Source of the DNA: Pseudonocardia hierapolitana
Lineage (GTDB): Bacteria; Actinomycetota; Actinomycetes; Mycobacteriales; Pseudonocardiaceae
NCBI RefSeq assembly: GCF_007994075.1
Contig: NZ_VIWU01000001.1
Coordinates: 372,001-436,000 of the forward strand
Length of the DNA: 64,000 nt
Direction: 5' to 3'
Position 1 is the stretch's first letter. Each line of letters opens with the position of its first letter. The position numbers and the translations under genes are program-made. The notes beneath the pieces were generated by a model that saw only the letters and a list, made by a program, of their open reading frames with translations, did not search any database and was not told the origin of the DNA. This document shows positions 25,971 to 34,633 of this stretch, piece by piece.

Positions 25971-26792
25971 ATGGGCTACAAGATCGACTCGGCGATCCAG
26001 GCGCATTATGGCGTCGGCGTCGAGCGGGACCGGTTGACGACCTGGGGCCGCCTGGAGGCCGAGCGCACCCGCGAACTGCTGGACCGGTTCCTGCCGACGC
26101 CGCCCGCCGTCGTGCTCGACGTCGGCGGCGCCGAGGGCGCGTACGCCTTGCCGCTGGCCGCCGCCGGCTACGAGGTGCACCTGATCGACCCGGTGGAGCG
26201 GCACGTGGAGGCGGCGCGGGCCGCGTCGGCCTCTGCGCCCGCACCGCTCGCGTCCGCCGCGGTGGGTGACGCTCGCGCACTCCCCCACCCCGACGGCAGC
26301 GCCGACGCCGTACTCCTGCTCGGCCCGCTCTACCACCTGGTGGAGGCCGCCGACCGGGCCACGGCGCTGGCCGAGGCGCGCCGGGTCCTGCGTCCGGGCG
26401 GCGTGCTGCTGGCAGCCGCGATCTCCCGCTTCGCCTCGGCGTTGGACGGCGTCCGGTTCGGCCTGCTCGCCGACCCGCGGTTCGCCGCGATCGTCGACGG
26501 GGACCTGACGGGCGGCGTGCACCGCAACCCGGACCCCGTGGGCCGGCCGGAGTGGTTCACCCTCGCCTGGTTCCACCACCCGGACGAACTGCGGGAGGAG
26601 GTGGTGGCCGCCGGACTCACGCAGGTCGAGGTGCTCGCCGTCGAGGGCATCGGCGCGGCCGGAGACAGCGGGCCGCTGCTGGACGACCCGGGCACGCGTG
26701 AGGTCCTGCTGGCCACCGTCCGGCGGCTGGAGTCCGAGCCGACGCTGGTGGGGGTCTCACCGCACCTGATGGCGGTGGGACGGCGGCCATGA
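25971..26792 (+). CDS. SAM-dependent methyltransferase
   Basis: 273 residues of the class I fold: motif I VVLDVGGAEGAYALPL, acidic loop HLIDPVERHVEAAR, motif IV ADAVLLLGPLYHL and post-IV RVLRPGGVLLAAAI. The N-terminus (AIQAHYGVGVERDRLTTWGRLE) resembles small-molecule methyltransferases. The target is unknown. A hairpin terminator follows. Confidence 0.85.
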   Translation: MGYKIDSAIQAHYGVGVERDRLTTWGRLEAERTRELLDRFLPTPPAVVLDVGGAEGAYALPLAAAGYEVHLIDPVERHVEAARAASASAPAPLASAAVGDARALPHPDGSADAVLLLGPLYHLVEAADRATALAEARRVLRPGGVLLAAAISRFASALDGVRFGLLADPRFAAIVDGDLTGGVHRNPDPVGRPEWFTLAWFHHPDELREEVVAAGLTQVEVLAVEGIGAAGDSGPLLDDPGTREVLLATVRRLESEPTLVGVSPHLMAVGRRP

Positions 26793-26800
26793 TCGACGAA

Positions 26801-26840
26801 TGCGGTTTCAGGGGCGCAAGACTGCGGCCCTGAAACCGCA
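26801..26840. terminator. 13-bp stem terminator between convergent genes
   Basis: TGCGGTTTCAGGG at 26801-26813 pairs with CCCTGAAACCGCA at 26828-26840, 14-nt loop. It stands between the methyltransferase and the convergent endonuclease-like gene. Confidence 0.85.
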
Positions 26841-26848
26841 CTCGCTGA

Positions 26849-27730
26849 TCACGCGGGACGGCGGCGGGCCAGCGCCAGGGTGGCCTCGACCTCCGCGATG
26901 CAGGCGGCCGGCTCTCCGTCGAGCGTGTGCCAGGGGAACCGCAGCAGGTCCCAACCGCCCCGGGTGAGGGAGTTGCCCTTCCGGCGATCCGTTCGGAAGC
27001 GCTCCGCGTCGATGTGCCAGGCCCAGCCATCCACCTCGATCGCGACCCGCTCGACCGGGAACGCGAGGTCGATGCGGTAGGGCCCGAACGGATACCCGAG
27101 CACCCAGCCGCCGATCCCGGCCCGACGGAGCAGCGTGACCAGGAGCCTCTCCGCTGCCGGGTCCGCGCGGTCGGCGGCGGCCACCAGCAGTCGGTGCATG
27201 CCGGCCGAGCCGTGCCGGCCGATGTTGCGGCAATAGCAGCGGTAGACGGCCGGGAATCGGACATGGCGCTGCAGAGCTCGGTCGAGGAAGACCGAGCCGC
27301 GCGGAACGACCAAGGCCGTCTCCAGCGCAGCGAGCGGCGCGTCCGCCACCGTGACCTCGCGGCGTTCGACCACATCGTCCGGACGCAGGTCCCGCCGGCG
27401 CAGACCGATGCCCGGCCTGCTCTTCCGGTGTACGGCGCGGGGCAACGTCAGCTCGACCGCGGCGGGCGCACGGTCCATCATGCCGTGCCAGTAGGCCGCA
27501 GCCGGACCAGTGACCACGGCCCTCGCCGCCCGGGCCCACATCCACGCCGCTCGAACCCTCGCCTCGTCCGTCAACCGGTGGCCGCCGACCAGGTAGACGC
27601 ACGGGTGCAGTTCGCGCCATGCCCCGGCCCGTACGCGGCGCCGCACGGTGTCTGCCGAGATGCCGCAGGCCCGCGCCTGCGCGAGGGTGACGACGCCGGC
27701 CTGCCGGACGAGGACGCGCTCCAGGACCAC
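26849..27730 (-). CDS. DUF559 (Vsr-fold) endonuclease-like protein with AbiEi-type N-terminus
   Basis: 293 residues in two parts. The N-terminal winged-helix segment VLVRQAGVVTLAQARACGIS followed by RVRAGAWRELHPCVYLVGG is typical of AbiEi-like antitoxin N-domains. The C-terminal DUF559 domain has the nuclease-like pattern FPVERVAIEVDGWAWHID, RTDRRKGNSLTRGGWDLLRF. No AbiEii toxin gene is next to it. This two-domain architecture is common and multicopy in actinobacteria, and its role is unknown. The GTG start at 27730 is uncertain; an ATG at 27820 would add 30 residues. Confidence 0.8.
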   Translation of the reverse strand: MVLERVLVRQAGVVTLAQARACGISADTVRRRVRAGAWRELHPCVYLVGGHRLTDEARVRAAWMWARAARAVVTGPAAAYWHGMMDRAPAAVELTLPRAVHRKSRPGIGLRRRDLRPDDVVERREVTVADAPLAALETALVVPRGSVFLDRALQRHVRFPAVYRCYCRNIGRHGSAGMHRLLVAAADRADPAAERLLVTLLRRAGIGGWVLGYPFGPYRIDLAFPVERVAIEVDGWAWHIDAERFRTDRRKGNSLTRGGWDLLRFPWHTLDGEPAACIAEVEATLALARRRPA

Positions 27731-27788
27731 GGAGGCAGAATTCCGCGCACCGCCGCGCAGTGGGCCCGTTTCGCAGAACTCGCCGCGG

Positions 27789-27850
27789 TGATCACCACCT
27801 GCGGTCGCAGAGTCGCACACCTGCGGTTCTGCAACCGCAGGTGGTGATCA
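27789..27850. terminator. 17-bp perfect inverted repeat downstream of plsC
   Basis: TGATCACCACCTGCGGT (27789-27805) pairs with its exact complement at 27834-27850. Allowing one mismatch, the stem extends to 22 bp. It lies 8 bp after the acyltransferase stop and upstream of the endonuclease-like gene, and probably acts as a terminator. Confidence 0.8.
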
Positions 27851-27857
27851 AGGGCGG

Positions 27858-28652
27858 TCAGCCCGCAGGGCGCTCGTCCTTCAGCGCTTCCTCCGGCTTG
27901 GCCGCCGGGTCCACCGGGGCCGCGGGCGGGGTCTCGCCCCGGATATCGGCCACCAGCCGCGTGACGTCGGCCATGATCGCGGCGGTGGCGCCGTCCAGGG
28001 CCGTCCGGGTGCGCGGGCCGCCCAGCCATGCCGACAGGTCGACCGGCGGGCCCGCGACCACCGTGACCCGCCGTCGCGGGAGGAAGCGCGGCCGGCCGCG
28101 GTGGGGCGGCAGGACGTCCTGGGTGCCCCAGTTCGCGACCGGGATCACCGGGGCGCCGGTGAGCAGGGCGATGCGGCCGATCCCGTTCTTGGCCTTCATC
28201 GGCCAGCCGTCGGGGTCGGCGGTGTAGGTGCCCTCCGGGTAGAACGCCACGATCTCGCCGCGCTCGATCGCCGCGATCGCGTCGCGGTAGGCGTCCTTGG
28301 CGCGGACCGAGGCGCGGTAGACCGGGATGTGGCGCCCGCCGCCCAACACCGAGCGGACCACGGGGGTGTCCCACAGCTCGGACTTCGCCAGGAAACGTGG
28401 CATCCGACCGTGGGAGATCGTGAACGCCACGTCGAAGATCGGATCGGCGAACGACACGTGGTTGATCGCGAGCAGCGCACCGCCCGAGCGCGGGACGTGC
28501 TCACCGCCGCGCCAGCCCACCTTGGTGCCGAACATCGCGAACGGCCAGATCAGCGCGATCGCCAGGCCGTACCAGAAGCCGGAGTCCCGCCACCGCCGGG
28601 TGAACGTCAGCCGCAGCTTCTGCCACTCCGACAACGGTCGGTACTGCGTCAC
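27858..28652 (-). CDS. 1-acyl-sn-glycerol-3-phosphate acyltransferase (PlsC family)
   Basis: 264 residues. PlsC enzymes add the second acyl chain in phosphatidic acid synthesis at the inner membrane. Motif I is AINHVSFADPIFD (NHxxxxD), motif III FYPEGTYTADPDG (PEG), with GAPVIPVANWGTQDV near the end and a membrane segment FWYGLAIALIWPFAMFG. The GTG start at 28652 has GGAGGAG about 6 nt upstream. The C-terminus is Pro/Ala/Glu-rich. Confidence 0.92.
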   Translation of the reverse strand: MTQYRPLSEWQKLRLTFTRRWRDSGFWYGLAIALIWPFAMFGTKVGWRGGEHVPRSGGALLAINHVSFADPIFDVAFTISHGRMPRFLAKSELWDTPVVRSVLGGGRHIPVYRASVRAKDAYRDAIAAIERGEIVAFYPEGTYTADPDGWPMKAKNGIGRIALLTGAPVIPVANWGTQDVLPPHRGRPRFLPRRRVTVVAGPPVDLSAWLGGPRTRTALDGATAAIMADVTRLVADIRGETPPAAPVDPAAKPEEALKDERPAG

Positions 28653-28705
28653 GGCGTCTCCTCCAGGTCGGACTCGGGTACCCCGATCATCCCATCCACC
28701 CCCGT

Positions 28706-29551
28706 GTGACCCCCGTCCCACGCACGTTCGAAAAGGCGTCGCCGTCCGCAACGGTGTCGGCTACCGTCACCGCCGCTCGTGTCCCGATCGGTACGGAGGC
28801 GATCCTGGAGCTCCCCCGCAGCTTCCTCATCCGCGAGAGCAGCCACCGGATCCTCGATCCGTTCACCTCCGAGAAATTGGCGACGCTCGGTGCGGCGTTG
28901 CGCATGCCCACCGGGGCGCGCGTGCTCGATCTCGCGTGCGGCAAGGGCGAGCTGCTCTGCACCTGGGTGCGGGACCACGGTGTCGCCGGAGTCGGCGTCG
29001 ACATCAGCGCGACGTTCCTGGCGGCCGCGCAGGCGCGGGCAGCCGAGCTGGGGGTGTCCGACCGGATCGAGTTCGTGCACGCGGACGCAGCGGGCTACGT
29101 CGCGGACGAGCCGGTCGACGTCGCCGCATGCCTGGGAGCCACCTGGATCGGACGGGGCACGGCGGGCACCATCGCGCTCCTCGAACGCAGCCTGCGGCCC
29201 GGTGGCACGGTCCTGATCGGTGAGCGGTACTGGCGGCTCGACCCGCCGGACCAGGACACCGTCGAAGGCAGCTACGCACGCCACAAGGACGAGCTCATGT
29301 CGCTCCCGGGACTCGTCGAGAACTTCCGCGACCTCGGGTGGGACCTCGTCGAGATGGTGTTGGCCGATCAGGACAGCTGGGACCGCTACGTGGCCGCCCA
29401 GTGGCTCAACATCCGGCGCTGGATCGACGCCAACCCCGATGACGAGCTGGTCGGCGAGATGCGCGCCGAGCTCGACACGGCGCCTCTGCGTCACGTGCGC
29501 TACCAGCGCGAGTACGTGGGTTGGGGCGTGTTCGCCCTCGCCCGGCGCTGA
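28706..29551 (+). CDS. SAM-dependent methyltransferase (class I)
   Basis: 281 residues as drawn from GTG 28706. The conserved part begins at LPRSFLIRESSHRILDPF, so the true start could be further downstream, although no good start with a Shine-Dalgarno is visible there. Motif I is ARVLDLACGKGELLCTWV, followed by GVGVDISATFLAAAQARA, the acidic HADAAGYV, and LRPGGTVLIGERYW. The product is a small-molecule methyltransferase of unknown target, divergent from plsC. Confidence 0.85.
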   Translation: MTPVPRTFEKASPSATVSATVTAARVPIGTEAILELPRSFLIRESSHRILDPFTSEKLATLGAALRMPTGARVLDLACGKGELLCTWVRDHGVAGVGVDISATFLAAAQARAAELGVSDRIEFVHADAAGYVADEPVDVAACLGATWIGRGTAGTIALLERSLRPGGTVLIGERYWRLDPPDQDTVEGSYARHKDELMSLPGLVENFRDLGWDLVEMVLADQDSWDRYVAAQWLNIRRWIDANPDDELVGEMRAELDTAPLRHVRYQREYVGWGVFALARR

Positions 29552-29601
29552 TGCGCGACACTCGCCCACATGACATCCCTGATCGACGGGCGGGCGGCGG
29601 C

Positions 29602-30066
29602 ATGACCGGCGACGGCCACGCGACCATCGTCGGACGCACCGTCTCGGCCAGCACCACGGTGGCCGCGCCGCCCGAGGAGGTGTTCGCGCTGCTCGCGAAC
29701 CCCCACCGGCACCACGAGTTCGACGGCTCCGGCACGGTCCGCGGGGCCGTGTCCGGGCCGGAGCGGCTCGCGCTCGGCGACCGGTTCGGCATGAGCATGA
29801 AGATCAAGCTGCCGTACCGGGTCACGAACCGGGTGGTGGAGTTCGAGCCGGACCGCCGCATCGGCTGGTGCCACCCCGCCCGGGCGGTCTGGCGCTACGA
29901 GCTCGAGCCCGTCCCCGGCGGCACCCGCATCACCGAGACGTTCGACTACGGCGGCTCTCCGATGGCGAAGGGCATGGAGCTGCTCGGCTTCCCGAAGGGC
30001 AACGCCAAGTCGATCCGGGACACCCTGCGCAGGCTCCGGGAAATCTTCGGGGCGCCCCAGAGCTGA
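29602..30066 (+). CDS. SRPBCC/START-like domain protein
   Basis: 154 residues of the polyketide-cyclase/START-like (SRPBCC) fold: VSASTTVAAPPEEVFALLANPHRHHEFD, then VRGAVSGPERLALGDRFGM, and RYELEPVPGGTRITETFDY. The fold forms a hydrophobic ligand cavity; no ligand can be named. It follows the methyltransferase by 50 bp on the same strand. Confidence 0.88.
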   Translation: MTGDGHATIVGRTVSASTTVAAPPEEVFALLANPHRHHEFDGSGTVRGAVSGPERLALGDRFGMSMKIKLPYRVTNRVVEFEPDRRIGWCHPARAVWRYELEPVPGGTRITETFDYGGSPMAKGMELLGFPKGNAKSIRDTLRRLREIFGAPQS

Positions 30067-30077
30067 GGCCGCCGGAG

Positions 30078-30128
30078 TCAGGAAAGCCACATTCATGAAC
30101 CTGGAGGACGGGAATGGGGCTTTCCTGA
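30078..30128. terminator. 17-bp stem hairpin at convergent gene ends
   Basis: TCAGGAAAGCCACATTC (30078-30094) pairs, with one mismatch, with 30112-30128. It follows the SRPBCC gene and overlaps the last codons of the convergent epimerase gene, so those codons are part of the hairpin. Confidence 0.8.
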
Positions 30129-30896
30129 ACTCTCGGTGCGCCATGCCCTGACCTCAAGGCGCCACCGGAACGACCCGTCCGGTCCGAGCTGCGCCGCACC
30201 ACCGGCAGCCGGATCGGCCAGATCCGCGGTCGCGCCGGCCATCGGCTCGATCCCGATCGACCGGTACGGCGAGCCCTCGGGCCAGCCGCGCAGGTTGCGC
30301 CACAGCAGCAGGGACGCGGGCTCGGCGTGCCAGGTGAAGGCGAGCGCGTCGGCCCCGTCCACCACGGTCACGGCGGCGCAGCCGGGCAACACGGCGGCGA
30401 CGGCGGTGCCGTCGTCCGGGCCGAGGCGGTCGAGCCCAGCGGGCCACGCCACCATCGAGTTCTGGTCGACGAGGTATGCCGTGTACACGCCCGGGGCCTC
30501 CAGCCGGGCCGCGGGTGAGACGTCGAGCAACGCGTGCACCGCGTGGACGAACGGGGCGTGCGGTCGACCGGTGATCGTGTAGTCGGCCGTGAGCGTCCCG
30601 TCGCTGCGGATGCGCCGCTGGAGCCGGAACCCGTCAGCGGTGACGCCTGCGTCCGACCAGGGGCGCGACCAGACCGCGCCGTGGTCCGGCTCGCCGCGCA
30701 CGGTGGGGAGGCACTCCTCCACGCCGCCCGCGTCGACGAACGCCGCCCCGGGCGTCACCGCGCCCCGCGCGCGCACGACGGCGGGGTCGGGGTTGCGCCA
30801 CAGCCACTCCCGCTCCGGGGTGCGCAGCGAGGTCCATCGCCCGCCGTGGGCGAGGTCGACCTCGACGGTGAGCGGCCGCGGCGCCCACTCGGTCAT
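30093..30896 (-). CDS. Aldose 1-epimerase family protein
   Basis: 267 residues of the galactose-mutarotase fold: GGRWTSLRTPEREWLWRN, CLPTVRG followed by DHGAVWSRPW (catalytic-type His), and SIGIEPMAG containing the late glutamate. It would interconvert anomers of the sugar released by the upstream alpha-galactosidase. Its ATG overlaps the alpha-galactosidase stop by 4 bp, and it is the last gene of the glycoside operon. The last about 12 codons lie in the terminator hairpin. Confidence 0.88.
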   Translation of the reverse strand: MTEWAPRPLTVEVDLAHGGRWTSLRTPEREWLWRNPDPAVVRARGAVTPGAAFVDAGGVEECLPTVRGEPDHGAVWSRPWSDAGVTADGFRLQRRIRSDGTLTADYTITGRPHAPFVHAVHALLDVSPAARLEAPGVYTAYLVDQNSMVAWPAGLDRLGPDDGTAVAAVLPGCAAVTVVDGADALAFTWHAEPASLLLWRNLRGWPEGSPYRSIGIEPMAGATADLADPAAGGAAQLGPDGSFRWRLEVRAWRTESSGKPHSRPPGS

Positions 30897-32887
30897 TCGC
30901 CGACCCGGTCGAGGACCACCACGTCGCAGTCCGGGGCCAGCCGGAACGGAATCTCCACCTCGGCATCGACGAACTCGCCGCTCCCCCGCACCCGGTAGCG
31001 CGAGCCTGCAACGCCCGACTCACCATGCCGGAACGCCGGACTCGCCGTGCCGGAACGCGCGACTCGCCCGGTAGGTGCCAGTGGCACGCGGAGCGAGCCC
31101 GCTCCGGGGCGGGCCCAGGCCAGCAGCACGATCCGGTCCGCCGTCGTGTACTGCACCGCGCAGGCCGGATCGCCCGGGGCGCCGTGCCAGGTCACCTCGC
31201 CCGCGTGCACCACCGGCCGGATCTCCCGGTACAGCGCCACCAGCCCACGCGCGCGGCCCCGCACGTCCGGGGACCAGGCGAGCAGGTCGGCCCCGATCCC
31301 GAGCACCCCGGCCATCGCGACGACGAACCGGAACTCCAGGCTCGACGGCGCGGTGTCCAGCCGATCGGGCTCGTCGGTCACCCACGAGCTCATCACGTGC
31401 GGCGGGTAGGCGGACAGGAAGCCGTGCTGGATCGCGAGCCGGTCGCGCGGGCCGGTCTCGTCGCTCGGCCACACGACGTCGGACAGCGCGAGCACGGCGT
31501 TGTCGACGCGCCCGCCGCCACCGGCGCACGCCTCGACCGTGACGTGCGGGAACTCCGCCCGCAGCATCCGCATCAGCCGGTAGTAGGCCTGCGTGTGCCG
31601 GAGCGAGCCGCCGAGCGTGATCGCCCGGTTCATGTCCCACTTCAGGTAGCTGACCGGGTGCTCGGTGAGCAGCCGGCGCAGCATCGCGGCGGCCCACGCC
31701 TCCACCTCTGGTCTGCCGAGGTCGAGCACGTACTGGTTGCGCAGCGTCAGGAGCGGCTGGTGCACCCAGTCGGGGTGGGCGCGGTAGAGGTCGCTGTCGG
31801 GGTTCACCGCCTCCGGCTCGACCCACAGCCCGAACCGCATCCCCCGGTCGAGCACGCCCTTCGTCAACGCCTCGAGGCCGTCGGGGAACTTCTCCTCGTC
31901 GACGAACCAGTCCCCCAGCCCGGCCCGGTCGCTCGTGCGCCCGCGGAACCAGCCGTCGTCCACGACGAACACCTCGACGCCCAGCTCCGCCGCCACGTCG
32001 GCGAGCGCGAGCTGGTGCTCGACCCGCACGTCGAAGGTGGTGGCGTACCAGGAGTTGTAGACGACCGGCCGGTGCTCGGGCCCGCGGGCGAGCCCGCGCT
32101 GGTAGGTGTGCCAGGCCCGCGCGACGCCTGCGGGTCCGTCCGGGCTCCACACGCCCAGCAGGTGCGGGGTTTCGAACTCCTCCCCCGGCCCGAGCCTGAT
32201 CACCGTCTCGTCGTCGATCCCGCCGCTCACCCGCACGACCTCGCGGAACGGCACCGCGTCGACCGCGAGCCGCCACGACCCGCTCCACGCGAGCGCGATC
32301 CCGTAGGCGTCGTCCGCGTCCCGGGAGCGCAGCGTCACGACCGGGGCGTACGTGTGCGACGTGATCCCCTGGCGGCTCCCCAACGACAACCGGCCCGCCG
32401 GCAGGTCCACCTCTGCCGGTGTGCACTCCCGCGACCACGCGCCGACCAGCGTGCCCACGCGTGCTCCGGGCCCGACCGGGACGTTCCAGCCCGCCCCGAA
32501 CGCGCGGTGCAGGACCAACGGGCGGGTCGCACGCAGCACCGCCCACCGCTCGACGACGTCGTGCCGCCGGGAGGTGCGGACGTGCAGATCCACCTCCAGC
32601 CCGGTCTCGTCGTCCCGGAGCATCGCCTGCAGCCGTCCGTCGGTGTGCGCGACGGACCCGGGTACGAGCCGGGGCGAGGCGCCACCCTCCACGAGCAGCT
32701 CGGCGGCCTGCGCGTGCCGGACACCGGCCGCGGCGAACTCCAGCGGTGCGATGTCGGCGGGCGTCTCGAACGTGCCGCGCGGCGGGACGACCCGAACGGG
32801 CCGCCCCCAATGGGCCAGTTCCAATCCGAACTCGGAAGCGCGCACGACGTAGGCCGACCGGGCGGTCCGCAGCTCCCACTCGGTCAC
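30893..32887 (-). CDS. GH36 alpha-galactosidase with repeat-derived insert
   Basis: 664 residues. Hydrolyses terminal alpha-galactosides, probably in the cytoplasm because there is no signal peptide. The GH36 markers are VFVVDDGWFRGRTSDRAGLG, FGLWVEPEAVN, nucleophile Asp in SYLKWDMNRAI, ACAGGGGRVDNAVLALSDVV and acid/base Asp in WPSDETGPRDRL. Near the C-terminus the beta-sandwich is interrupted by TGRVARSGTASPAFRHGESG, encoded by three 22-bp repeat units. GTG 32887 overlaps the permease stop by 3 bp (GTGA). Confidence 0.93.
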   Translation of the reverse strand: MTEWELRTARSAYVVRASEFGLELAHWGRPVRVVPPRGTFETPADIAPLEFAAAGVRHAQAAELLVEGGASPRLVPGSVAHTDGRLQAMLRDDETGLEVDLHVRTSRRHDVVERWAVLRATRPLVLHRAFGAGWNVPVGPGARVGTLVGAWSRECTPAEVDLPAGRLSLGSRQGITSHTYAPVVTLRSRDADDAYGIALAWSGSWRLAVDAVPFREVVRVSGGIDDETVIRLGPGEEFETPHLLGVWSPDGPAGVARAWHTYQRGLARGPEHRPVVYNSWYATTFDVRVEHQLALADVAAELGVEVFVVDDGWFRGRTSDRAGLGDWFVDEEKFPDGLEALTKGVLDRGMRFGLWVEPEAVNPDSDLYRAHPDWVHQPLLTLRNQYVLDLGRPEVEAWAAAMLRRLLTEHPVSYLKWDMNRAITLGGSLRHTQAYYRLMRMLRAEFPHVTVEACAGGGGRVDNAVLALSDVVWPSDETGPRDRLAIQHGFLSAYPPHVMSSWVTDEPDRLDTAPSSLEFRFVVAMAGVLGIGADLLAWSPDVRGRARGLVALYREIRPVVHAGEVTWHGAPGDPACAVQYTTADRIVLLAWARPGAGSLRVPLAPTGRVARSGTASPAFRHGESGVAGSRYRVRGSGEFVDAEVEIPFRLAPDCDVVVLDRVGE
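31012..31077 (-). repeat. Three 22-bp GACTC units inserted in frame in alpha-galactosidase gene
   Basis: GACTC cores at 31017, 31039 and 31061 are exactly 22 bp apart and embedded in CCGGAACGC-type spacers like those of the 8.0-8.2 kb array. Three units make 66 bp, or 22 codons, so the reading frame is kept. Confidence 0.85.
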
Positions 32888-33705
32888 TTCCCGGTCCCCA
32901 CCAGGAGACCGGACACGAAGTGGCGCTGGAACACGAAGAACACGATCGCCGTCGGCACGGCCGCCACGAGCGAACCCGCCGCGATGACGTTCCACGAGCT
33001 CGAGTAGCCGCCCTGCAGGTTGAGCAGGGCCGCGGTGATCGGGAACTTGGTGTCGGTCTGCAGGACGGTCATCGCCCAGATCAGGTCGTTGTAGATCCAG
33101 GTCGTGGCCAGTGCGGCGAGTGCGGCGAGCGCGGGCCGGCAGAGTGGCAGCACGATGCTCCAGAACGTGCGCCCGGGGCCGGACCCGTCGAGCAGCGCGG
33201 CCTCGAACACCTCGGCCGGCAGCGAGCGCATGAACCCGTGCAGCACGAACGTGTAGAACCCGAGCCCGAACCCGACCTGCACGACGACCAGCGCGAACAG
33301 GGTGTCGTAGATCCCCAGGCCCTGGGCGATCCGGGAGACCGGGATGAGCAGGATCTGCGGCGGCAGCAGATTGCCGGCCAGCATCACGAGCAGGATCGTG
33401 CGCCGCCCGGGGATGCGGTGGCGGGAGAGCGCGTACGCGGCGATCGCGGCCAGCGCGAGCGACGCCACCACCGTGCAGACGGTCACCACCGCACTGTTGG
33501 CCAGCGCGGTGGCCACCTGGCCGCCTGCGAGGGCCGTGGCGAACCCGTCGAGCGTCAGGGTCGCCGGGAACGCGCCGAGGCCGCGGGCGGCGATGTCGTC
33601 GAACTCGCGCAGCGCCACGAGCACGACGAACACGATCGGCGCCAGCCACAGCAGGGTGAAGGGGATCATCACGGCGTGGAACCAGGGCGAACGGGCGGTC
33701 CGCAT
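32884..33705 (-). CDS. Sugar ABC transporter permease (MalG-like)
   Basis: 273 residues, six predicted membrane helices, with the EAA loop PAEVFEAALLDGSGPGRTFWSI and C-terminal FVFQRHFVSGLLVGTGK, typical of the second permease of carbohydrate uptake-1 transporters. It pairs with the MalF-like permease upstream (1-bp gap) and the binding lipoprotein. No ATPase gene is in the operon, so a shared MsiK-type ATPase elsewhere is expected. Confidence 0.93.
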   Translation of the reverse strand: MRTARSPWFHAVMIPFTLLWLAPIVFVVLVALREFDDIAARGLGAFPATLTLDGFATALAGGQVATALANSAVVTVCTVVASLALAAIAAYALSRHRIPGRRTILLVMLAGNLLPPQILLIPVSRIAQGLGIYDTLFALVVVQVGFGLGFYTFVLHGFMRSLPAEVFEAALLDGSGPGRTFWSIVLPLCRPALAALAALATTWIYNDLIWAMTVLQTDTKFPITAALLNLQGGYSSSWNVIAAGSLVAAVPTAIVFFVFQRHFVSGLLVGTGK

Positions 33706-33706
33706 G

Positions 33707-34633
33707 TCAGACCTCCTCCGTCCGGGCCTGGCGCACCAGGTAGGTGATGATGAACGCGATCGCCAGCACGAAGATCACCACGGCGATCGCGGAGCCGTAG
33801 CCGAGGTTCACCAGCGTGAACCCCTGCTGGTACATGTAGGTCGACAGCAGCTGCGTGGTGTTGTACGGCCCGCCGCGGGTCATCGCCCACACGATGTCGA
33901 ACGTGCGCAGCGAGTCGATCACCGTGACCGCGAAGACCACCGTGTTGACGCCGCGCAGCTGCGGCATGACGACCTTCCAGAACCGCTGCCACGCGTTGGC
34001 TCCGTCGACGGCGGCGGCCTCCTCCAGGCTCGGGTCGCAGCCCTTCAGCCCGGCGAGGTAGAGCACCATGATGTAGCCGACCTGCCGCCACACGGCCGCG
34101 ATGAGCACGGCGTAGAGCGCGGTGTCGGGGTTGGCGAGCCACTGCTGCTGCAGACTGCCCAGCCCGACCGCGCCCAGCCCGACGTCGATCGGCCCGCCGG
34201 GCTGGTACATGACCCGCCAGAACAGGCCGGTCACGGCCAGGGAGATGACCATCGGCAGGTAGATCGCGCTGCGGTAGATCCCGACGCCGCGGCCGGGCCG
34301 GTTGAGCGCGACGGCGAGCGCGAGCCCACCGATCACCGACAGCCCGCCGAACCCGATCGCCCAGATCACGTTGTTGTGCAGGGCCGTGATGAAGACCGGG
34401 TCGGCGAACAGGCGCTCGTAGTTCTCGAACCCGACCGGCCGCGCGGCCCCGACGCCGTTCCACGAGGTGAACGACAGCGAGAAGCTGTTCATGGCGGGCC
34501 AGAACACCCAGAACAGCTCGACGGCGAGCGGCAGCAGCAGGAACGCCCACACCAGCGGCGGCACGCGCCGCCGCCTGCCCTGCCGCGGTGGGGCACCCGC
34601 CTTCTGCACGGGGGCGTCCTGCACGGCGGTCAT
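33707..34633 (-). CDS. Sugar ABC transporter permease (MalF-like)
   Basis: 308 residues. A basic N-terminal tail is followed by membrane helices beginning LVWAFLLLPLAVELFWVFWP. The EAA loop is CDPSLEEAAAVDGANAWQRF and the end is IAVVIFVLAIAFIITYLV. FSLSFTSWNGV and RPVGFENYERLF are typical of the first permease of CUT1 sugar importers. The ATG overlaps the binding-protein stop by 4 bp (ATGA). Confidence 0.93.
   Translation of the reverse strand: MTAVQDAPVQKAGAPPRQGRRRRVPPLVWAFLLLPLAVELFWVFWPAMNSFSLSFTSWNGVGAARPVGFENYERLFADPVFITALHNNVIWAIGFGGLSVIGGLALAVALNRPGRGVGIYRSAIYLPMVISLAVTGLFWRVMYQPGGPIDVGLGAVGLGSLQQQWLANPDTALYAVLIAAVWRQVGYIMVLYLAGLKGCDPSLEEAAAVDGANAWQRFWKVVMPQLRGVNTVVFAVTVIDSLRTFDIVWAMTRGGPYNTTQLLSTYMYQQGFTLVNLGYGSAIAVVIFVLAIAFIITYLVRQARTEEV

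Noticed and set aside
26849..27730. Complete AbiE toxin-antitoxin system
   Set aside because: Only an AbiEi-like N-domain fused to a DUF559 domain is present; no AbiEii nucleotidyltransferase is adjacent.
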